A stretch of 64,000 nt of DNA from an uncultured Clostridium sp. (GTDB taxonomy: Bacteria > Bacillota_I > Bacilli_A > RF39 > UBA660): assembly GCA_947427095.1 (NCBI GenBank), contig CANEGO010000004.1:62001-126000 (forward strand), read 5' to 3'. Positions 1 through 9,344 of this stretch are shown here, in pieces. The stretch's first letter is position 1; every line of letters begins with the position of its first letter. The notes below the pieces were generated by a model. That model worked only from the letters and a program-made list of their open reading frames with translations, did not search any database and had not been told where the DNA came from. A program made the position numbers and the translations under genes.

Positions 1-1158
1 CATGAATAAAGTTATAATATAAAGAATGGTATTAAACGAAACAACAATATTTTCTATATCAGTAAACTTTATATCAAAACCAAGAACGTGATAAGTTTTA
101 TTATACATATCATTCTTTGAAGATAAAGATGTTTGGAGCCAAAACTTATTAACTTTACAAGCCATTAGCTTTCCAAGTTTTAATGGATTAACTAACACTC
201 TTTCTTTTATAACTTCTATTTCTTTTTCTTCATCATTTAAATATTTCTCATCCTTAGCATCATAATACCCGCATGAGTCATGATTAAATCCTAAAACAAA
301 CTTCCACTTTGGATTATTATTTTTTAGCCCTTCTTCATTAACCCCTGTTTTCGCTACTAAAAATGAGGAAACACCTCCAACAAGGAAGTAAATAGCCAAA
401 AATACTAATACGTTTTTTAATACCATTTTAACAGTATCTTTTTTTAAGTTTAATAGTTCAAATATAATAAGTGTTGTAACAACTATTATTCCTTCTGGTC
501 TTATTATGTTTCCAAGACTAATTAATACTGCCGCAAATATATAATCCTTTATTTTTCTATCTTTCTTAAGTAAAAAGAATATTCCTATATACATGAGAAA
601 AGCTGATAAATGATGATTTGCTAAAACGGTGTTTAAATATAATGAAAAAGGAAAAATCATGTATAGTAGTGAGGCCATTTTTGCACTTTTTTCCGAAATC
701 ATTTTCTTGCCAAATAAATATATAAGTACACATAATCCCGAAGAGAATATGGCATTTAGTAGTTTAAGGATAAAGACGTTATTAAATAATTTCAATATGA
801 TTCCCTGATAAATTACAAAACCAGTTTGATATCCCCACATACTAAAATAGGTATCATTTTGAAAAGAAAAATCCCCCTTAGTAAAACTATTAGAAGCATT
901 AAGCAAAGTTTCAAAATCAGATACTTGTGGAAAATTAAATAAAAGTATCATTACTAACCTAATTACTAAACTAGTTATAAACAAAATTATTGGAAACTTT
1001 TTTATATTTACTTTTAAAGAAATAAACGTAACTATAATAAATGCTAAAACAGATAATATAATATTATTTTTCACTAAAAATAATATTGATATAATACTAA
1101 AAACTAGTATTGTTAAATACATAAATATCCCGGATAAAACTTTTTTTTCTTTTTTCAT
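1..1158 (-). CDS. GT39/ArnT-like polytopic membrane glycosyltransferase (partial, C-terminus outside window)
   Basis: The frame is open from an ATG at 1158 down to base 1, giving 386 residues with no stop, so the 3' part lies outside the window. The translation is highly hydrophobic with many membrane segments. It has an acidic motif SDFE (D81, E83) in the first extracellular loop after the second to third helices, as in the GT-C transferases of the GT39/PMT-ArnT superfamily that take a sugar from a polyprenyl phosphate. It lies downstream of ltaS and a small membrane protein, behind a terminator, with its own -10-like TATAAT upstream. A role in decorating lipoteichoic acid or a surface protein is inferred from that position. 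The acceptor and the donor sugar cannot be read from sequence. Confidence 0.72.
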   Translation of the reverse strand, partial: MKKEKKVLSGIFMYLTILVFSIISILFLVKNNIILSVLAFIIVTFISLKVNIKKFPIILFITSLVIRLVMILLFNFPQVSDFETLLNASNSFTKGDFSFQNDTYFSMWGYQTGFVIYQGIILKLFNNVFILKLLNAIFSSGLCVLIYLFGKKMISEKSAKMASLLYMIFPFSLYLNTVLANHHLSAFLMYIGIFFLLKKDRKIKDYIFAAVLISLGNIIRPEGIIVVTTLIIFELLNLKKDTVKMVLKNVLVFLAIYFLVGGVSSFLVAKTGVNEEGLKNNNPKWKFVLGFNHDSCGYYDAKDEKYLNDEEKEIEVIKERVLVNPLKLGKLMACKVNKFWLQTSLSSKNDMYNKTYHVLGFDIKFTDIENIVVSFNTILYIITLFM

Positions 1159-1228
1159 AACTACCATTCCTTTATAAATATTGTTTATATTTATTACATC
1201 ATAATTATATCATATATAATATTTGGGT

Positions 1229-1257
1229 AAAAGAAAAAGGTTAAAAATTAACCTTTT
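1229..1257 (-). terminator. Intrinsic terminator after the ltaS unit
   Basis: An AAAAGGTTAA / TTAACCTTTT hairpin, followed on the minus strand by a T-rich tract, overlaps the stop of the gene at 1256-1867. It separates this unit from the glycosyltransferase gene below it. Confidence 0.7.
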
Positions 1258-1867
1258 AATCCATTTCAACTATATATAACTTTTTATCTTCTTTAACGAG
1301 TATCATTTTAGCTTCGTTCTCATAACCAAAATCTTCTTTATAATCCCAAGATACAGTTACTTTATATGCGTTTTCATCAACCGTTTTATCCGCGTATTTA
1401 AACTGTGTTTTAACGACTGAAACATCATTTATTTTACTTACTTCTGGTAAATCTTGGTTTCTATCTTTACTATCAACTTGTAAATATTTATAAAACGTAC
1501 TTCTAGCTTCTTCAATAAAGTTATCCCTCATATCTCCTTTAATAAAATCAATACCACCGATATCGTTTTTAGATAGTTTATTATCTAAAGTATAAAAATC
1601 AATAATAAACAATTTTGCTACTAACTTAGCATACGCTTCATAATCTATGGCATCACTAGAAAGAACTTTAGATAGTTCATCAAATTCACTTTTATATAAA
1701 TCTGTTTCGTTTTCATTCAAATTATAATTATAATCTTTTATTCTTTTAATTACTTTAACTTCTTGCTCTCTATTATTTTGAAATACAAAATGATATGCTA
1801 AAAGTCCCAATATTATAATTATTATAATGGAAATTAAGATAATTAATATTTTTTTATTTTTCTTCAT
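1256..1867 (-). CDS. Small membrane-anchored protein of unknown function
   Basis: This is a 203-residue protein. An N-terminal basic stretch and one isoleucine-rich membrane segment (about residues 5-28) are followed by an extracytoplasmic, lysine- and glutamate-rich domain of about 170 residues with no cysteine and no motif I recognise. I chose the ATG at 1867 because AGGAGAG lies a few bases upstream. An earlier in-frame start at 1897 has no ribosome site. The 5' end overlaps the end of ltaS by 14 bases, so the two are co-transcribed and probably coupled. An accessory role in lipoteichoic acid synthesis is inferred from position only. Confidence 0.7.
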   Translation of the reverse strand: MKKNKKILIILISIIIIIILGLLAYHFVFQNNREQEVKVIKRIKDYNYNLNENETDLYKSEFDELSKVLSSDAIDYEAYAKLVAKLFIIDFYTLDNKLSKNDIGGIDFIKGDMRDNFIEEARSTFYKYLQVDSKDRNQDLPEVSKINDVSVVKTQFKYADKTVDENAYKVTVSWDYKEDFGYENEAKMILVKEDKKLYIVEMD

Positions 1868-3908
1868 TTTTCTCTCCTGATTCCAAGTCGTACACAATTA
1901 TCGAGTCCGAAACCTCAAGCAACTTATTTGCATAAGCTTTATTATTTTCTATTTCATCTTCTGTTACGACGCTATCCTTAAATAATAAATTTTCTTCTTT
2001 TTGTGCATTATAATACATCTTATCCGTTATCCAGTTTCCGTTAGGAAATACAACAACGTTATCATCTTTGCTAAAAATATCATGTCCCAAAGCATATTGA
2101 TAATCAAAGTTAAGCATGTTAGCTAGAGTTGGCATCGCATCATACATTCCCATTACCTTATCTATTTTTCTATTTAGGAGTTTATTTTCTTTGCTATCTT
2201 TAGTCCATATTATAAACGGAACTTTTCTATTTAATTCATAGTTATAATAGTCCACGTCAACATATCTTTCATCATCCTTATCATACTGCTCACCCGTTTC
2301 AAAATCATAGTTGTAAAAATAACGATATTCATTTTTAGATATTTTAGCATCATGATCTCCATATATAACTATAGCGGTATTATCAAGTAAACCTTCATTA
2401 TCTAACTCATCAATAAACTCTCCAATAGCAGAATCAGCATAATGGACAGCCTTAAAATAGTCACCTAGTTCTCTTCCTTCCATATATGGAAGAGTAACTT
2501 CTGTTACAGCGCCAGATTCGTCTGTTACCATTTTTTTGTAATCAACTGAATAATCTCCATATTTTTCTCCCTCATCCCAAGGGGTATGGTTTGTTAAAGT
2601 AATCATTGTTATATAGTAATTTTGATTCTCTTCACTAATTTTTTTAATTTTGCTAATTGACTGTTTAAAAAACTCCTTGTCTGAAAGACCCATACCTAAA
2701 ATTTTACTTTCATCAGAATAATCAAAACTATTTTTGGCATAAAACTTATCATAACCTAAGGTTTCGTGCATTACGTTTCTGTTCCAAAAAGAACCATTAT
2801 TCGCGTGCATACTTGCGGTGTAATATCCCTTTTGTCTTAAAATATTAGGCATAGATTCGTAAGTTCTGTCCCAATAATTAACAAACACGGTTCCAGTTGA
2901 AGCTGGAAGAAGAGACGTGTTAAAAGTAAATTCCGTATCGCTAGAAGTTCCTACACTAACTTGAGGGTAATAATTAGAAAAGAACAACCCCTCGCTTGCC
3001 AATCTATTTAAATTTGGCGTTAATTCTAAACCGTTAAAAGACAAAGTCATATCATGAGTCATTATGCTTTCCGCATGAATAACAATAATATTTTTACCTT
3101 CTAAAATATTTGAATACTCATTCTTCTCTAAAATGTCAGTATTTTTCTTTTCTTCATAAAATTCTCTTACTATTTTAGATGCATTATCATAACCAAATAA
3201 ACTTGTAAACTTTGATTCGGTACTTTTTACAGCATCATTTAATTGGTAAACATATATCCCAAACCTTTGAACCAAGTATTCTCTATTCCATTGTTTCTTA
3301 AGTCTACTGTAATCTGATGATTTCATTAAAGAAATAGTCATAAAAATTGCAAAAGTAGCAAGAATAGCGGTGTTAATAAATCTTTTTTTACCTCTCTCTA
3401 TTTTTTCTACTTTTTCATAATACCTTTTTTTCTTCAATCTTATATGAACTAAAGCAAGGATAATCGGTGGTAAGATTAATAAAACATCTTTTAATTTTAT
3501 TAAACCAGTTACTATAGATCCATCCATTTCTCCTAAGAAAGAAGCCGTAGACAAAAGTGAAAAAGATGCAAACGAGACATAATTTTCATAATATATTGCA
3601 TTTACAATACAAATAAGGGTCATAACTATAGTAAGCGGCATTAAAATTCTATACTGCTTTTTTGGCTTTACTAAATATGCGAATGAACCAAGAACAAAAA
3701 TAAACGCTAAATCAGATATCATCGCTTTTATACTAAAATAATTACCCATCGTTACGATTCTAAGAATCCAAGAATTAAGTAAGTTAATGATAACATATGT
3801 AATAAATAATACGTTAGTTTTAATGTATTCTATAACACTTATTTCTCTTGTACGTCTTTTTATTTTATTATAAGTATTAACAAACATATTTTTTATTTTT
3901 AATTTCAT
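1854..3908 (-). CDS. ltaS: LtaS-type lipoteichoic acid synthase / phosphoglycerol transferase
   Basis: This is a 684-residue sulfatase-superfamily enzyme of the LtaS type. It polymerises glycerol phosphate from phosphatidylglycerol on the outer face of the membrane. The first ~195 residues hold about five membrane helices. The extracellular catalytic domain follows, with metal ligand Glu280 (HAES) and the nucleophile Thr321 in GTSSDTEF, matching the Thr of LtaS. A YGDHD motif further on supplies further metal ligands. Length is close to the usual 640-690. A terminator and a TATAAT box lie just upstream, so it probably starts its own transcript; a membrane protein gene overlaps its end. The family also includes primases and other phosphoglycerol transferases, so the exact polymer is inferred. 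Confidence 0.9.
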   Translation of the reverse strand: MKLKIKNMFVNTYNKIKRRTREISVIEYIKTNVLFITYVIINLLNSWILRIVTMGNYFSIKAMISDLAFIFVLGSFAYLVKPKKQYRILMPLTIVMTLICIVNAIYYENYVSFASFSLLSTASFLGEMDGSIVTGLIKLKDVLLILPPIILALVHIRLKKKRYYEKVEKIERGKKRFINTAILATFAIFMTISLMKSSDYSRLKKQWNREYLVQRFGIYVYQLNDAVKSTESKFTSLFGYDNASKIVREFYEEKKNTDILEKNEYSNILEGKNIIVIHAESIMTHDMTLSFNGLELTPNLNRLASEGLFFSNYYPQVSVGTSSDTEFTFNTSLLPASTGTVFVNYWDRTYESMPNILRQKGYYTASMHANNGSFWNRNVMHETLGYDKFYAKNSFDYSDESKILGMGLSDKEFFKQSISKIKKISEENQNYYITMITLTNHTPWDEGEKYGDYSVDYKKMVTDESGAVTEVTLPYMEGRELGDYFKAVHYADSAIGEFIDELDNEGLLDNTAIVIYGDHDAKISKNEYRYFYNYDFETGEQYDKDDERYVDVDYYNYELNRKVPFIIWTKDSKENKLLNRKIDKVMGMYDAMPTLANMLNFDYQYALGHDIFSKDDNVVVFPNGNWITDKMYYNAQKEENLLFKDSVVTEDEIENNKAYANKLLEVSDSIIVYDLESGEKNEEK

Positions 3909-3951
3909 TTTATCCTCCTAATTTACTACTAGAGTAATATAATTATATCAC

Positions 3952-3978
3952 AAAAAAAGTCTTTGGTTTAAGACTTTT
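3952..3978 (-). terminator. Intrinsic terminator between yihY-like gene and ltaS
   Basis: An AAAAGTCTT / AAGACTTTT hairpin is followed on the minus strand by seven Ts. A TATAAT-like -10 for ltaS begins immediately after the T-run, so termination of the upstream unit and initiation of the next are almost fused. Confidence 0.78.
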
Positions 3979-3987
3979 ATATTTTAA

Positions 3988-4809
3988 TTAATCTTTCTTA
4001 TTAGTAAAACGATACTCGTTAATTGTCATTCCAAGAACAAACACATAACATAACCAATAAATCCAAATCATAAGAATAATCAAATTTGAAAGGTTACCAT
4101 AAAACTTAGTATAATTTGCTAAATTAGTTACGTAAAACGAAAAACCATATGTTGATACAACCCATATAACCGTGGTTAATAAAGCACCTTTATTAACGCT
4201 TCTACTTGGGATAGTTACATTAGGAGCAATAGTATAAATCACCTTTATTGTAAAGAAAACCATAAAGAACATAAAAGGCCATTTCAAAGTATTATAGACT
4301 AGCGAAATAACCGGATGAATACTGCCATTTACATCACTTAAATAATCAACTAATCTTCCGCCAATAGTAAGTACACCAACTAGCGTTATTACCAATAAAA
4401 CCAAGATCAAAAGCATTAAAATTGCTTTAATTCTTGTTCTAACAAAATCTTTTTGCTCACCACCATAAATTTGAGTTGAAGCAATGATGATTGAATGAGT
4501 TGCCTTTGCCGCTAAATAAAAGGCCGCTATTATAAAGAATAAATCAAATGATGTCACCTTTTGTTGTTCAAAAATTAGTAATATAATATTTGTAACTCCA
4601 CTAGGCAAATAATGTGAAACAAAATCCGTTACCGCATTAAAATTAAAGGATAACTTAGAAATTAACATTGCTAAAATACTTGCCAGTGGAATAATAGATA
4701 ATATTACAAAGAAAGATATTTGACCCGGTAATATTGACATTAACGGCGTACTCATTAGCTTTACATTCTCTTTTATTCTTCCCTTTATTTTTTCCTTACT
4801 CTTTTTCAT
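3988..4809 (-). CDS. YihY/BrkB family integral membrane protein
   Basis: This 273-residue polytopic protein has about six membrane segments separated by short loops. It begins with a basic cytoplasmic tail and has the family signature region PLMSILPGQISFFVILSIIP early on. YihY/BrkB proteins (once misnamed ribonuclease BN) are inner membrane proteins whose biochemical role is unresolved. The length matches the family (about 270-300). The gene follows the GGDEF-like gene by 7 bases with an AGGAG site and ends in a strong terminator, so the two are co-transcribed. Assignment to the family is firm; function is not. Confidence 0.85.
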   Translation of the reverse strand: MKKSKEKIKGRIKENVKLMSTPLMSILPGQISFFVILSIIPLASILAMLISKLSFNFNAVTDFVSHYLPSGVTNIILLIFEQQKVTSFDLFFIIAAFYLAAKATHSIIIASTQIYGGEQKDFVRTRIKAILMLLILVLLVITLVGVLTIGGRLVDYLSDVNGSIHPVISLVYNTLKWPFMFFMVFFTIKVIYTIAPNVTIPSRSVNKGALLTTVIWVVSTYGFSFYVTNLANYTKFYGNLSNLIILMIWIYWLCYVFVLGMTINEYRFTNKKD

Positions 4810-4816
4810 TTTTCTC

Positions 4817-6880
4817 CTACTTACTCTTGTTATTCATTTCTTTACTTGCTCTTATTTCCAAAACAGCCTCATTTATAGCATCATCAATTGTTTTTATATC
4901 ATCTTCAATCATACTATAACCAAGTGTTGCTCCATAACCATATGGAAGTTCTCCTAATTCTTTATATAGCTTTCTCATGTATGCAACCACCTTGTTTTTT
5001 TCATAGCCGACCATATAAATTAAGTATTCGTTACCGTCCGTTCTTATAATGTCACTTTGATCTAACTGGTTCTTTATTAAAACGTTAGCAGCAAGTCTAA
5101 TTAGTCTATCTCCCTCTTCGTGACCATAAACATCATTTACATGACGTAAATTATTTAAATTTATTACTATTATTGCTTGAGGATAAATAGCATTATTTTC
5201 CCATCTTTTAAAGTTTTTATTTAAATAATTACGATTTTTAAGTGAAGTGAGTGGATCTATATATCTAATTGTTTCTTCTCTTTTTACCTTCTTTTTAAGT
5301 TTTATTTTCTTCTTTGCTAAAAGCCATACTATAAATACTAATAATAAAACACCAATTATATATAGATAATTATAACTTATTTCCTTAGATTGCACCTTAA
5401 ATTCTTTCCACGCAACATTATATAACTGCTTATAATTAGACATTTCCATATAAGTTACAAATAGTTTTTTAAACGTACTATTTTCATTTACATCACGGAT
5501 TAAATATCCATATTCAAGATTTTCCTTATCATTATAAATAACTCTATAATTAGATAATTCTCCGTCCTTATACATTTCATAAACATTTTTATCTAAAACA
5601 ACTATACTATCTTTATTTATACCATTAATTAATTGTTCGACTTTATCATATGTCTTAACATTTGCTTTTCCTTCCTTTTCTAGGAACTTTGCTAACGTAC
5701 TATTAGTTGTAATAACACTCTTACCTTTTAACGACCTTACAGAATTAATAACAACACTAGTTTTTGTGTTATACACTAACACAACATACTCCTCATCATA
5801 AGGAGAAATAGTTTTTGTATAATTTCCACTTAAAGAAGAATAATTGTAATAATTAGGCGCGATATCTACCTTGCCATCGTTAATATCCTTAGTTAAATCT
5901 TTAACCGAACGGTATTTTTTAATAGTAAAACTTGCACCAGTTAACTTACCAAAAGAGTTTATGTAGGTACTATCAAGCCCTATTAATTTATTATTAATGG
6001 TATCTGTATATGGCTCGTTTTCTAAATACCCGAAAACATATTTCTTACTTAAAAAATCAGCCTTTGATTTTTCGGATATATTATTTTCAGTTAAAAGAAG
6101 TTCTATTAGAGTATCATTGTATTTATCCTCAAGATTATTATTTTTATACTCTATAAAATTTTTCCTAACAATACCTTCTAGATTCTTATCCGTATCCTTA
6201 GAAGTTTTTAAAACATAAGCTTCTCTTAATTCAGTCATGTTATAAACCACATGATAAGAATTAGATATTATATAAGATGCATATCTAGTTTTCGGAAGTG
6301 CAACATAATCAACGCTATCATTAGTAAGAGCATTTTTTATCTCATCGGCGTTTTGATATGGAGTGTAAGTTACTGAATTTACCGAAGGAACAAAGTAACT
6401 AACCGATGCTAAATCACTACTTAAAACACCTATTTTTTTATTAATGATACTACCTGGTTCGGTTATCTTCTCTTCCTTTTTACCAACAAGTACATAATAG
6501 TCTTTAAAAAATACCATATCATCATCGTTTAATTTATTAACTGAATCTCCTTTAACGACTTCAAAATATAAATCGTTTTGGGTAACATCAGATTCAGCAT
6601 CATATGAAATCAAGTTAAATGACAACCCTGTTTTCTCTTCAAGTTTTTCTATATAGTCAAAGAAAACACCTTCACCTTCGCTACTAAAACCAGGTATATT
6701 ATTTGCAATAGAAACGTTTATTACGTCTTTTTTATTATTTTCAATCCATTTTTTTTCAGTTAAATTTAACTTTGTATTTTCACCAGTTCCCCTACTAAAA
6801 TTAATAAGAAGAATTAATACTATAACAAGTATAGTAATTAAAGATCCAACTAACCATTTACCATTCTTTTTCTTTCTCAT
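4817..6880 (-). CDS. Extracellular solute-binding domain protein with degenerate GGDEF domain
   Basis: A membrane anchor near residues 10-32 is followed by two tandem periplasmic-binding-protein-like segments (roughly 40-260 and 270-480). A second membrane helix follows near 500-525, then a C-terminal diguanylate cyclase fold. The fold begins with DPLTSLKNRNYLN, as in DxLTGLxNR of GGDEF proteins. The catalytic signature, however, reads DGNEY instead of GGDEF, losing the first Gly and the acidic third position, so catalysis is doubtful. I chose the ATG at 6880 because GAGGTG sits six bases upstream. The protein looks like a ligand sensor in which the GGDEF fold is structural or GTP-binding. 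Co-transcribed with the genes on both sides. Confidence 0.85.
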   Translation of the reverse strand: MRKKKNGKWLVGSLITILVIVLILLINFSRGTGENTKLNLTEKKWIENNKKDVINVSIANNIPGFSSEGEGVFFDYIEKLEEKTGLSFNLISYDAESDVTQNDLYFEVVKGDSVNKLNDDDMVFFKDYYVLVGKKEEKITEPGSIINKKIGVLSSDLASVSYFVPSVNSVTYTPYQNADEIKNALTNDSVDYVALPKTRYASYIISNSYHVVYNMTELREAYVLKTSKDTDKNLEGIVRKNFIEYKNNNLEDKYNDTLIELLLTENNISEKSKADFLSKKYVFGYLENEPYTDTINNKLIGLDSTYINSFGKLTGASFTIKKYRSVKDLTKDINDGKVDIAPNYYNYSSLSGNYTKTISPYDEEYVVLVYNTKTSVVINSVRSLKGKSVITTNSTLAKFLEKEGKANVKTYDKVEQLINGINKDSIVVLDKNVYEMYKDGELSNYRVIYNDKENLEYGYLIRDVNENSTFKKLFVTYMEMSNYKQLYNVAWKEFKVQSKEISYNYLYIIGVLLLVFIVWLLAKKKIKLKKKVKREETIRYIDPLTSLKNRNYLNKNFKRWENNAIYPQAIIVINLNNLRHVNDVYGHEEGDRLIRLAANVLIKNQLDQSDIIRTDGNEYLIYMVGYEKNKVVAYMRKLYKELGELPYGYGATLGYSMIEDDIKTIDDAINEAVLEIRASKEMNNKSK

Positions 6881-6892
6881 TATCAACACCTC

Positions 6893-7363
6893 TTAAAATT
6901 CATCAAAGGTCATTTCCTGTTTACTCTTATGTTTATAACCAATTACAGGATAAGCCTCTTTTTCTTCCCTATTTTGAATTGCATAAAAGGTAATATCATA
7001 ATAACCCTTAACTTTTTCACTAATAAATCCAAGCATCTCATTAAATTTATTCTTTATATCTTCGTTTGAGACACCATCATCCACGGTAACAAAAAACTTT
7101 ATTAATCTACCTCTAACTTTTATTTTAAGTGAAGAAACACCCTCTAAACTAGTTGATTTTTTCAAAACATCTTTTTTTTCATCACTCGTGAATTCATTTT
7201 CTTTTATATCTCTTAACCTAACTCCATAAGTAGCCTTTAAAGAACTAGAATAAAATAAAGATTTATATAATATTAGAAATACTATAAGCACTAATAACAC
7301 TACTAAACCAATTTTTAATTGTTTATTGTACTTTTTTATAAACTTTTTTATCTTTGGCAACAT
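6893..7363 (-). CDS. Single-pass membrane protein, unknown
   Basis: This 156-residue protein has a lysine-rich N-terminus, one strong membrane helix (about 18-38) and a ~115-residue alpha/beta-looking extracytoplasmic domain. It is not a family I can name. An AGGAGGCG ribosome site supports the ATG at 7363. TATAAT occurs about 27 bases upstream of the start, suggesting this is the first gene of the unit running into the GGDEF-like and YihY genes (gaps of 12 and 7 bases). The domain's spacing of short strands is faintly like Asp23/AmaP-type envelope stress proteins, but I see no motif to support that. Confidence 0.65.
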   Translation of the reverse strand: MLPKIKKFIKKYNKQLKIGLVVLLVLIVFLILYKSLFYSSSLKATYGVRLRDIKENEFTSDEKKDVLKKSTSLEGVSSLKIKVRGRLIKFFVTVDDGVSNEDIKNKFNEMLGFISEKVKGYYDITFYAIQNREEKEAYPVIGYKHKSKQEMTFDEF

Positions 7364-7427
7364 TAAATCCGCCTCCTATACGATAAATATTATACTATAA
7401 AATATGTTTTATTTCCACTTTAATTTA

Positions 7428-7460
7428 AAAAAATATATAGGCCATAATTAATAGCTATAT
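7428..7460 (-). terminator. Intrinsic terminator of the GNAT/peptidase E unit
   Basis: A TATATAG / CTATATA hairpin with a TTTTTTT tract on the minus strand overlaps the stop codon of the peptidase E-like gene. Confidence 0.6.
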
Positions 7461-8180
7461 ACTTCTTTTTTTGTTTTTACAAATTAAAGTGATTTTTCCA
7501 TTTGATATTTTATAACAAGTGCCATAAAAATTCACTCTTCCATCAATATCAGTTATATGACTTCCATCTAAAAGGCCATATAATACCCTATTATATGATT
7601 CCTTTAAAACTTCTTCTCTTTGTAATTTTTCATTTTGAGTAAAATTTTCATCAGAATACACAAAGTGTGGTTCTATATTAATATAAGTTAAACATAAACC
7701 ATTCCATTTTGATTCTTTTTCTAAATCTTCCTTAAATTCTGGACTATTATAAACATCATATGCCAAATTAATTGCTCCAGCACTTATTCCCATAATAACT
7801 CCATTGTAACCTTTTAATAACTCTTTTAATTCTATATCATTAAAAAATTTCATTTCTTCTAAAGTATCTCCACCCGCAATAAATACCATATCACATTTAT
7901 CTATCATACTTTTTATACTACCTTTAAACCTATCATCTATAATATAGTAATTATAAAACGAAATACCAGATAATTTCAAAGATTCAAACAAGATATTAGC
8001 GTAATTATCAGTTTTAGAGTAATCACTTTTAGACGAGGCAAAAAATACTATACCTCTATTGCCTTTTAAGTTTTCTTTTAATTGATCTACTATACCATTA
8101 TCATTGTTTATCTTAGTAGGAATATGTTTATTGTTTACTTTTTTATAATTTAATAAATCACTAGTTAAAAATATTTTCAT
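7455..8180 (-). CDS. Peptidase E-like (S51 family) hydrolase
   Basis: This 241-residue protein has the class I glutamine-amidotransferase-like fold used by peptidase family S51 (dipeptidase E, cyanophycinase relatives). The nucleophile elbow is GISAGA, with Ser replacing the Cys of amidotransferases. A preceding FIAGGDT loop and a following IEPHFVY, providing the probable His, fit S51. Known members cut Asp-X dipeptides or release small acidic peptides in the cytoplasm; no signal peptide is seen here. It is the last gene of a three-gene unit behind two acetyltransferases, 10 bases from its neighbour. Self-protection or detoxification is possible from this context but is inference. Confidence 0.82.
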   Translation of the reverse strand: MKIFLTSDLLNYKKVNNKHIPTKINNDNGIVDQLKENLKGNRGIVFFASSKSDYSKTDNYANILFESLKLSGISFYNYYIIDDRFKGSIKSMIDKCDMVFIAGGDTLEEMKFFNDIELKELLKGYNGVIMGISAGAINLAYDVYNSPEFKEDLEKESKWNGLCLTYINIEPHFVYSDENFTQNEKLQREEVLKESYNRVLYGLLDGSHITDIDGRVNFYGTCYKISNGKITLICKNKKRSI

Positions 8181-8190
8181 AATAATTACC

Positions 8191-8757
8191 TTATTTTATT
8201 TTTTTATACTCTTCTTTAGTCAAAGAATATGTTAGCAAATCATTTCTTATTCCATCAGAATCAACAAATCTTCCTCTTTGAGTTCCTTCATAAGTTAAAC
8301 CACTCTTTATCATTACTTTACCACTACCAGGATTTTGTGATAAATGTCCTGCGCATATAACATCAGCATCACATTCTTCAAATAAGTATCTAATTACCGC
8401 TTTTAAACACTCTGTACCATAACCTTTACCCCAAAAGTCCTCACCATAACAGTAACCTATCTCACAGACACCATATGGTAAAAACGTTTTTGATACAACG
8501 TCTATTGACCCAATTATCTCTTTTGTATCTTTTAGTTCAGCAACCCATTTATAAGTCTCTAAACTATCATATTTTTCAACCCACTCTTCTAACAAAGCTT
8601 TGGTTTCATTAACATCTTTATGAGCTTCCCACGTAACATATTTTGCAACGTTTGGATTACTAGCCCAATTATCGTACATTTTTTGTGCATCTTCTAATTT
8701 AAATCTTCTTAATAATAGTCTTTCTGTTTCTATGTTTTTTGTTCCTATATGTTTCAT
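8191..8757 (-). CDS. GNAT acetyltransferase, RimJ/RimL-like
   Basis: This 188-residue GNAT-fold protein of the RimJ/RimL (acetyltransferase_3) type starts with the typical ETERLLLRRF strand. Its acetyl-CoA loop is EDFWGKGYGTECLKA (Q/RxxGxG/A-like). These enzymes acetylate protein N-termini or small-molecule amines. The closest named groups acetylate ribosomal protein N-termini, but many paralogues inactivate antibiotics or amino-acid analogues. The gene is 4 bases downstream of a second GNAT gene and 10 bases upstream of the peptidase E-like gene. Substrate not predictable. Confidence 0.85.
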   Translation of the reverse strand: MKHIGTKNIETERLLLRRFKLEDAQKMYDNWASNPNVAKYVTWEAHKDVNETKALLEEWVEKYDSLETYKWVAELKDTKEIIGSIDVVSKTFLPYGVCEIGYCYGEDFWGKGYGTECLKAVIRYLFEECDADVICAGHLSQNPGSGKVMIKSGLTYEGTQRGRFVDSDGIRNDLLTYSLTKEEYKKIK

Positions 8758-8761
8758 ATTC

Positions 8762-9322
8762 TCACATCCTTACATTTTTTATTTTAATATAACATAATTT
8801 TTCATATAATTCATTTAAATCATTATAAATTACTATATCAGCTTTAACATTACCTACGTTAGATATTGGAAAATCTATGGTTTCTTTAATTTTACCGTCA
8901 TATTTCCTATAAAAATTTATAGTGTTATTGCCACTCATACATTCTAAGTACATTTTATTATATCCAATATTAATTAAGCCATTAACAGCCCTTTTAAATA
9001 ATTCTTTTCCAATGCCATAGCCTTGGTATTTTTTTAAAACGTATAATGCGCCTATTCTTCCATAATCTAACATCTTATTATCACTAGATTTTTCATATTC
9101 ACAAATTCCCGCTATTTTATCATCTACTAACGCAACTAAATAGTCAGGATGGTTTCTTATAAAAGATTTAGTTTTTTCTACACTACTATTGATATTATTA
9201 ATTCTATCTTCTAAATAGCTTTTTGGTAGTAATTCATCATATGTTTCATACCAAGAATAAGCCGAAACATAAGCTATTCCGTATGCATCATTTAAATTAG
9301 CTCTCCTATAAACTACATTCAT
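8762..9322 (-). CDS. GNAT acetyltransferase
   Basis: This 186-residue GNAT-family protein starts with VYRRANLNDAYGIAYV, the usual first strand and helix of the acetyltransferase_1 type. The acetyl-CoA-binding segment is YVLKKYQGYGIGKELF (QGxGIG). It is the first gene of its unit, preceded by AAGGTG and a ~130-base leader that carries an intrinsic terminator (9348-9385) and a consensus promoter. Expression is therefore probably controlled by attenuation or read-through. Two adjacent GNATs plus a peptidase-like hydrolase resemble resistance or detoxification cassettes; that is inference. Confidence 0.85.
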   Translation of the reverse strand: MNVVYRRANLNDAYGIAYVSAYSWYETYDELLPKSYLEDRINNINSSVEKTKSFIRNHPDYLVALVDDKIAGICEYEKSSDNKMLDYGRIGALYVLKKYQGYGIGKELFKRAVNGLINIGYNKMYLECMSGNNTINFYRKYDGKIKETIDFPISNVGNVKADIVIYNDLNELYEKLCYIKIKNVRM

Positions 9323-9344
9323 TTTATATCACCTTCTTTAAAAT

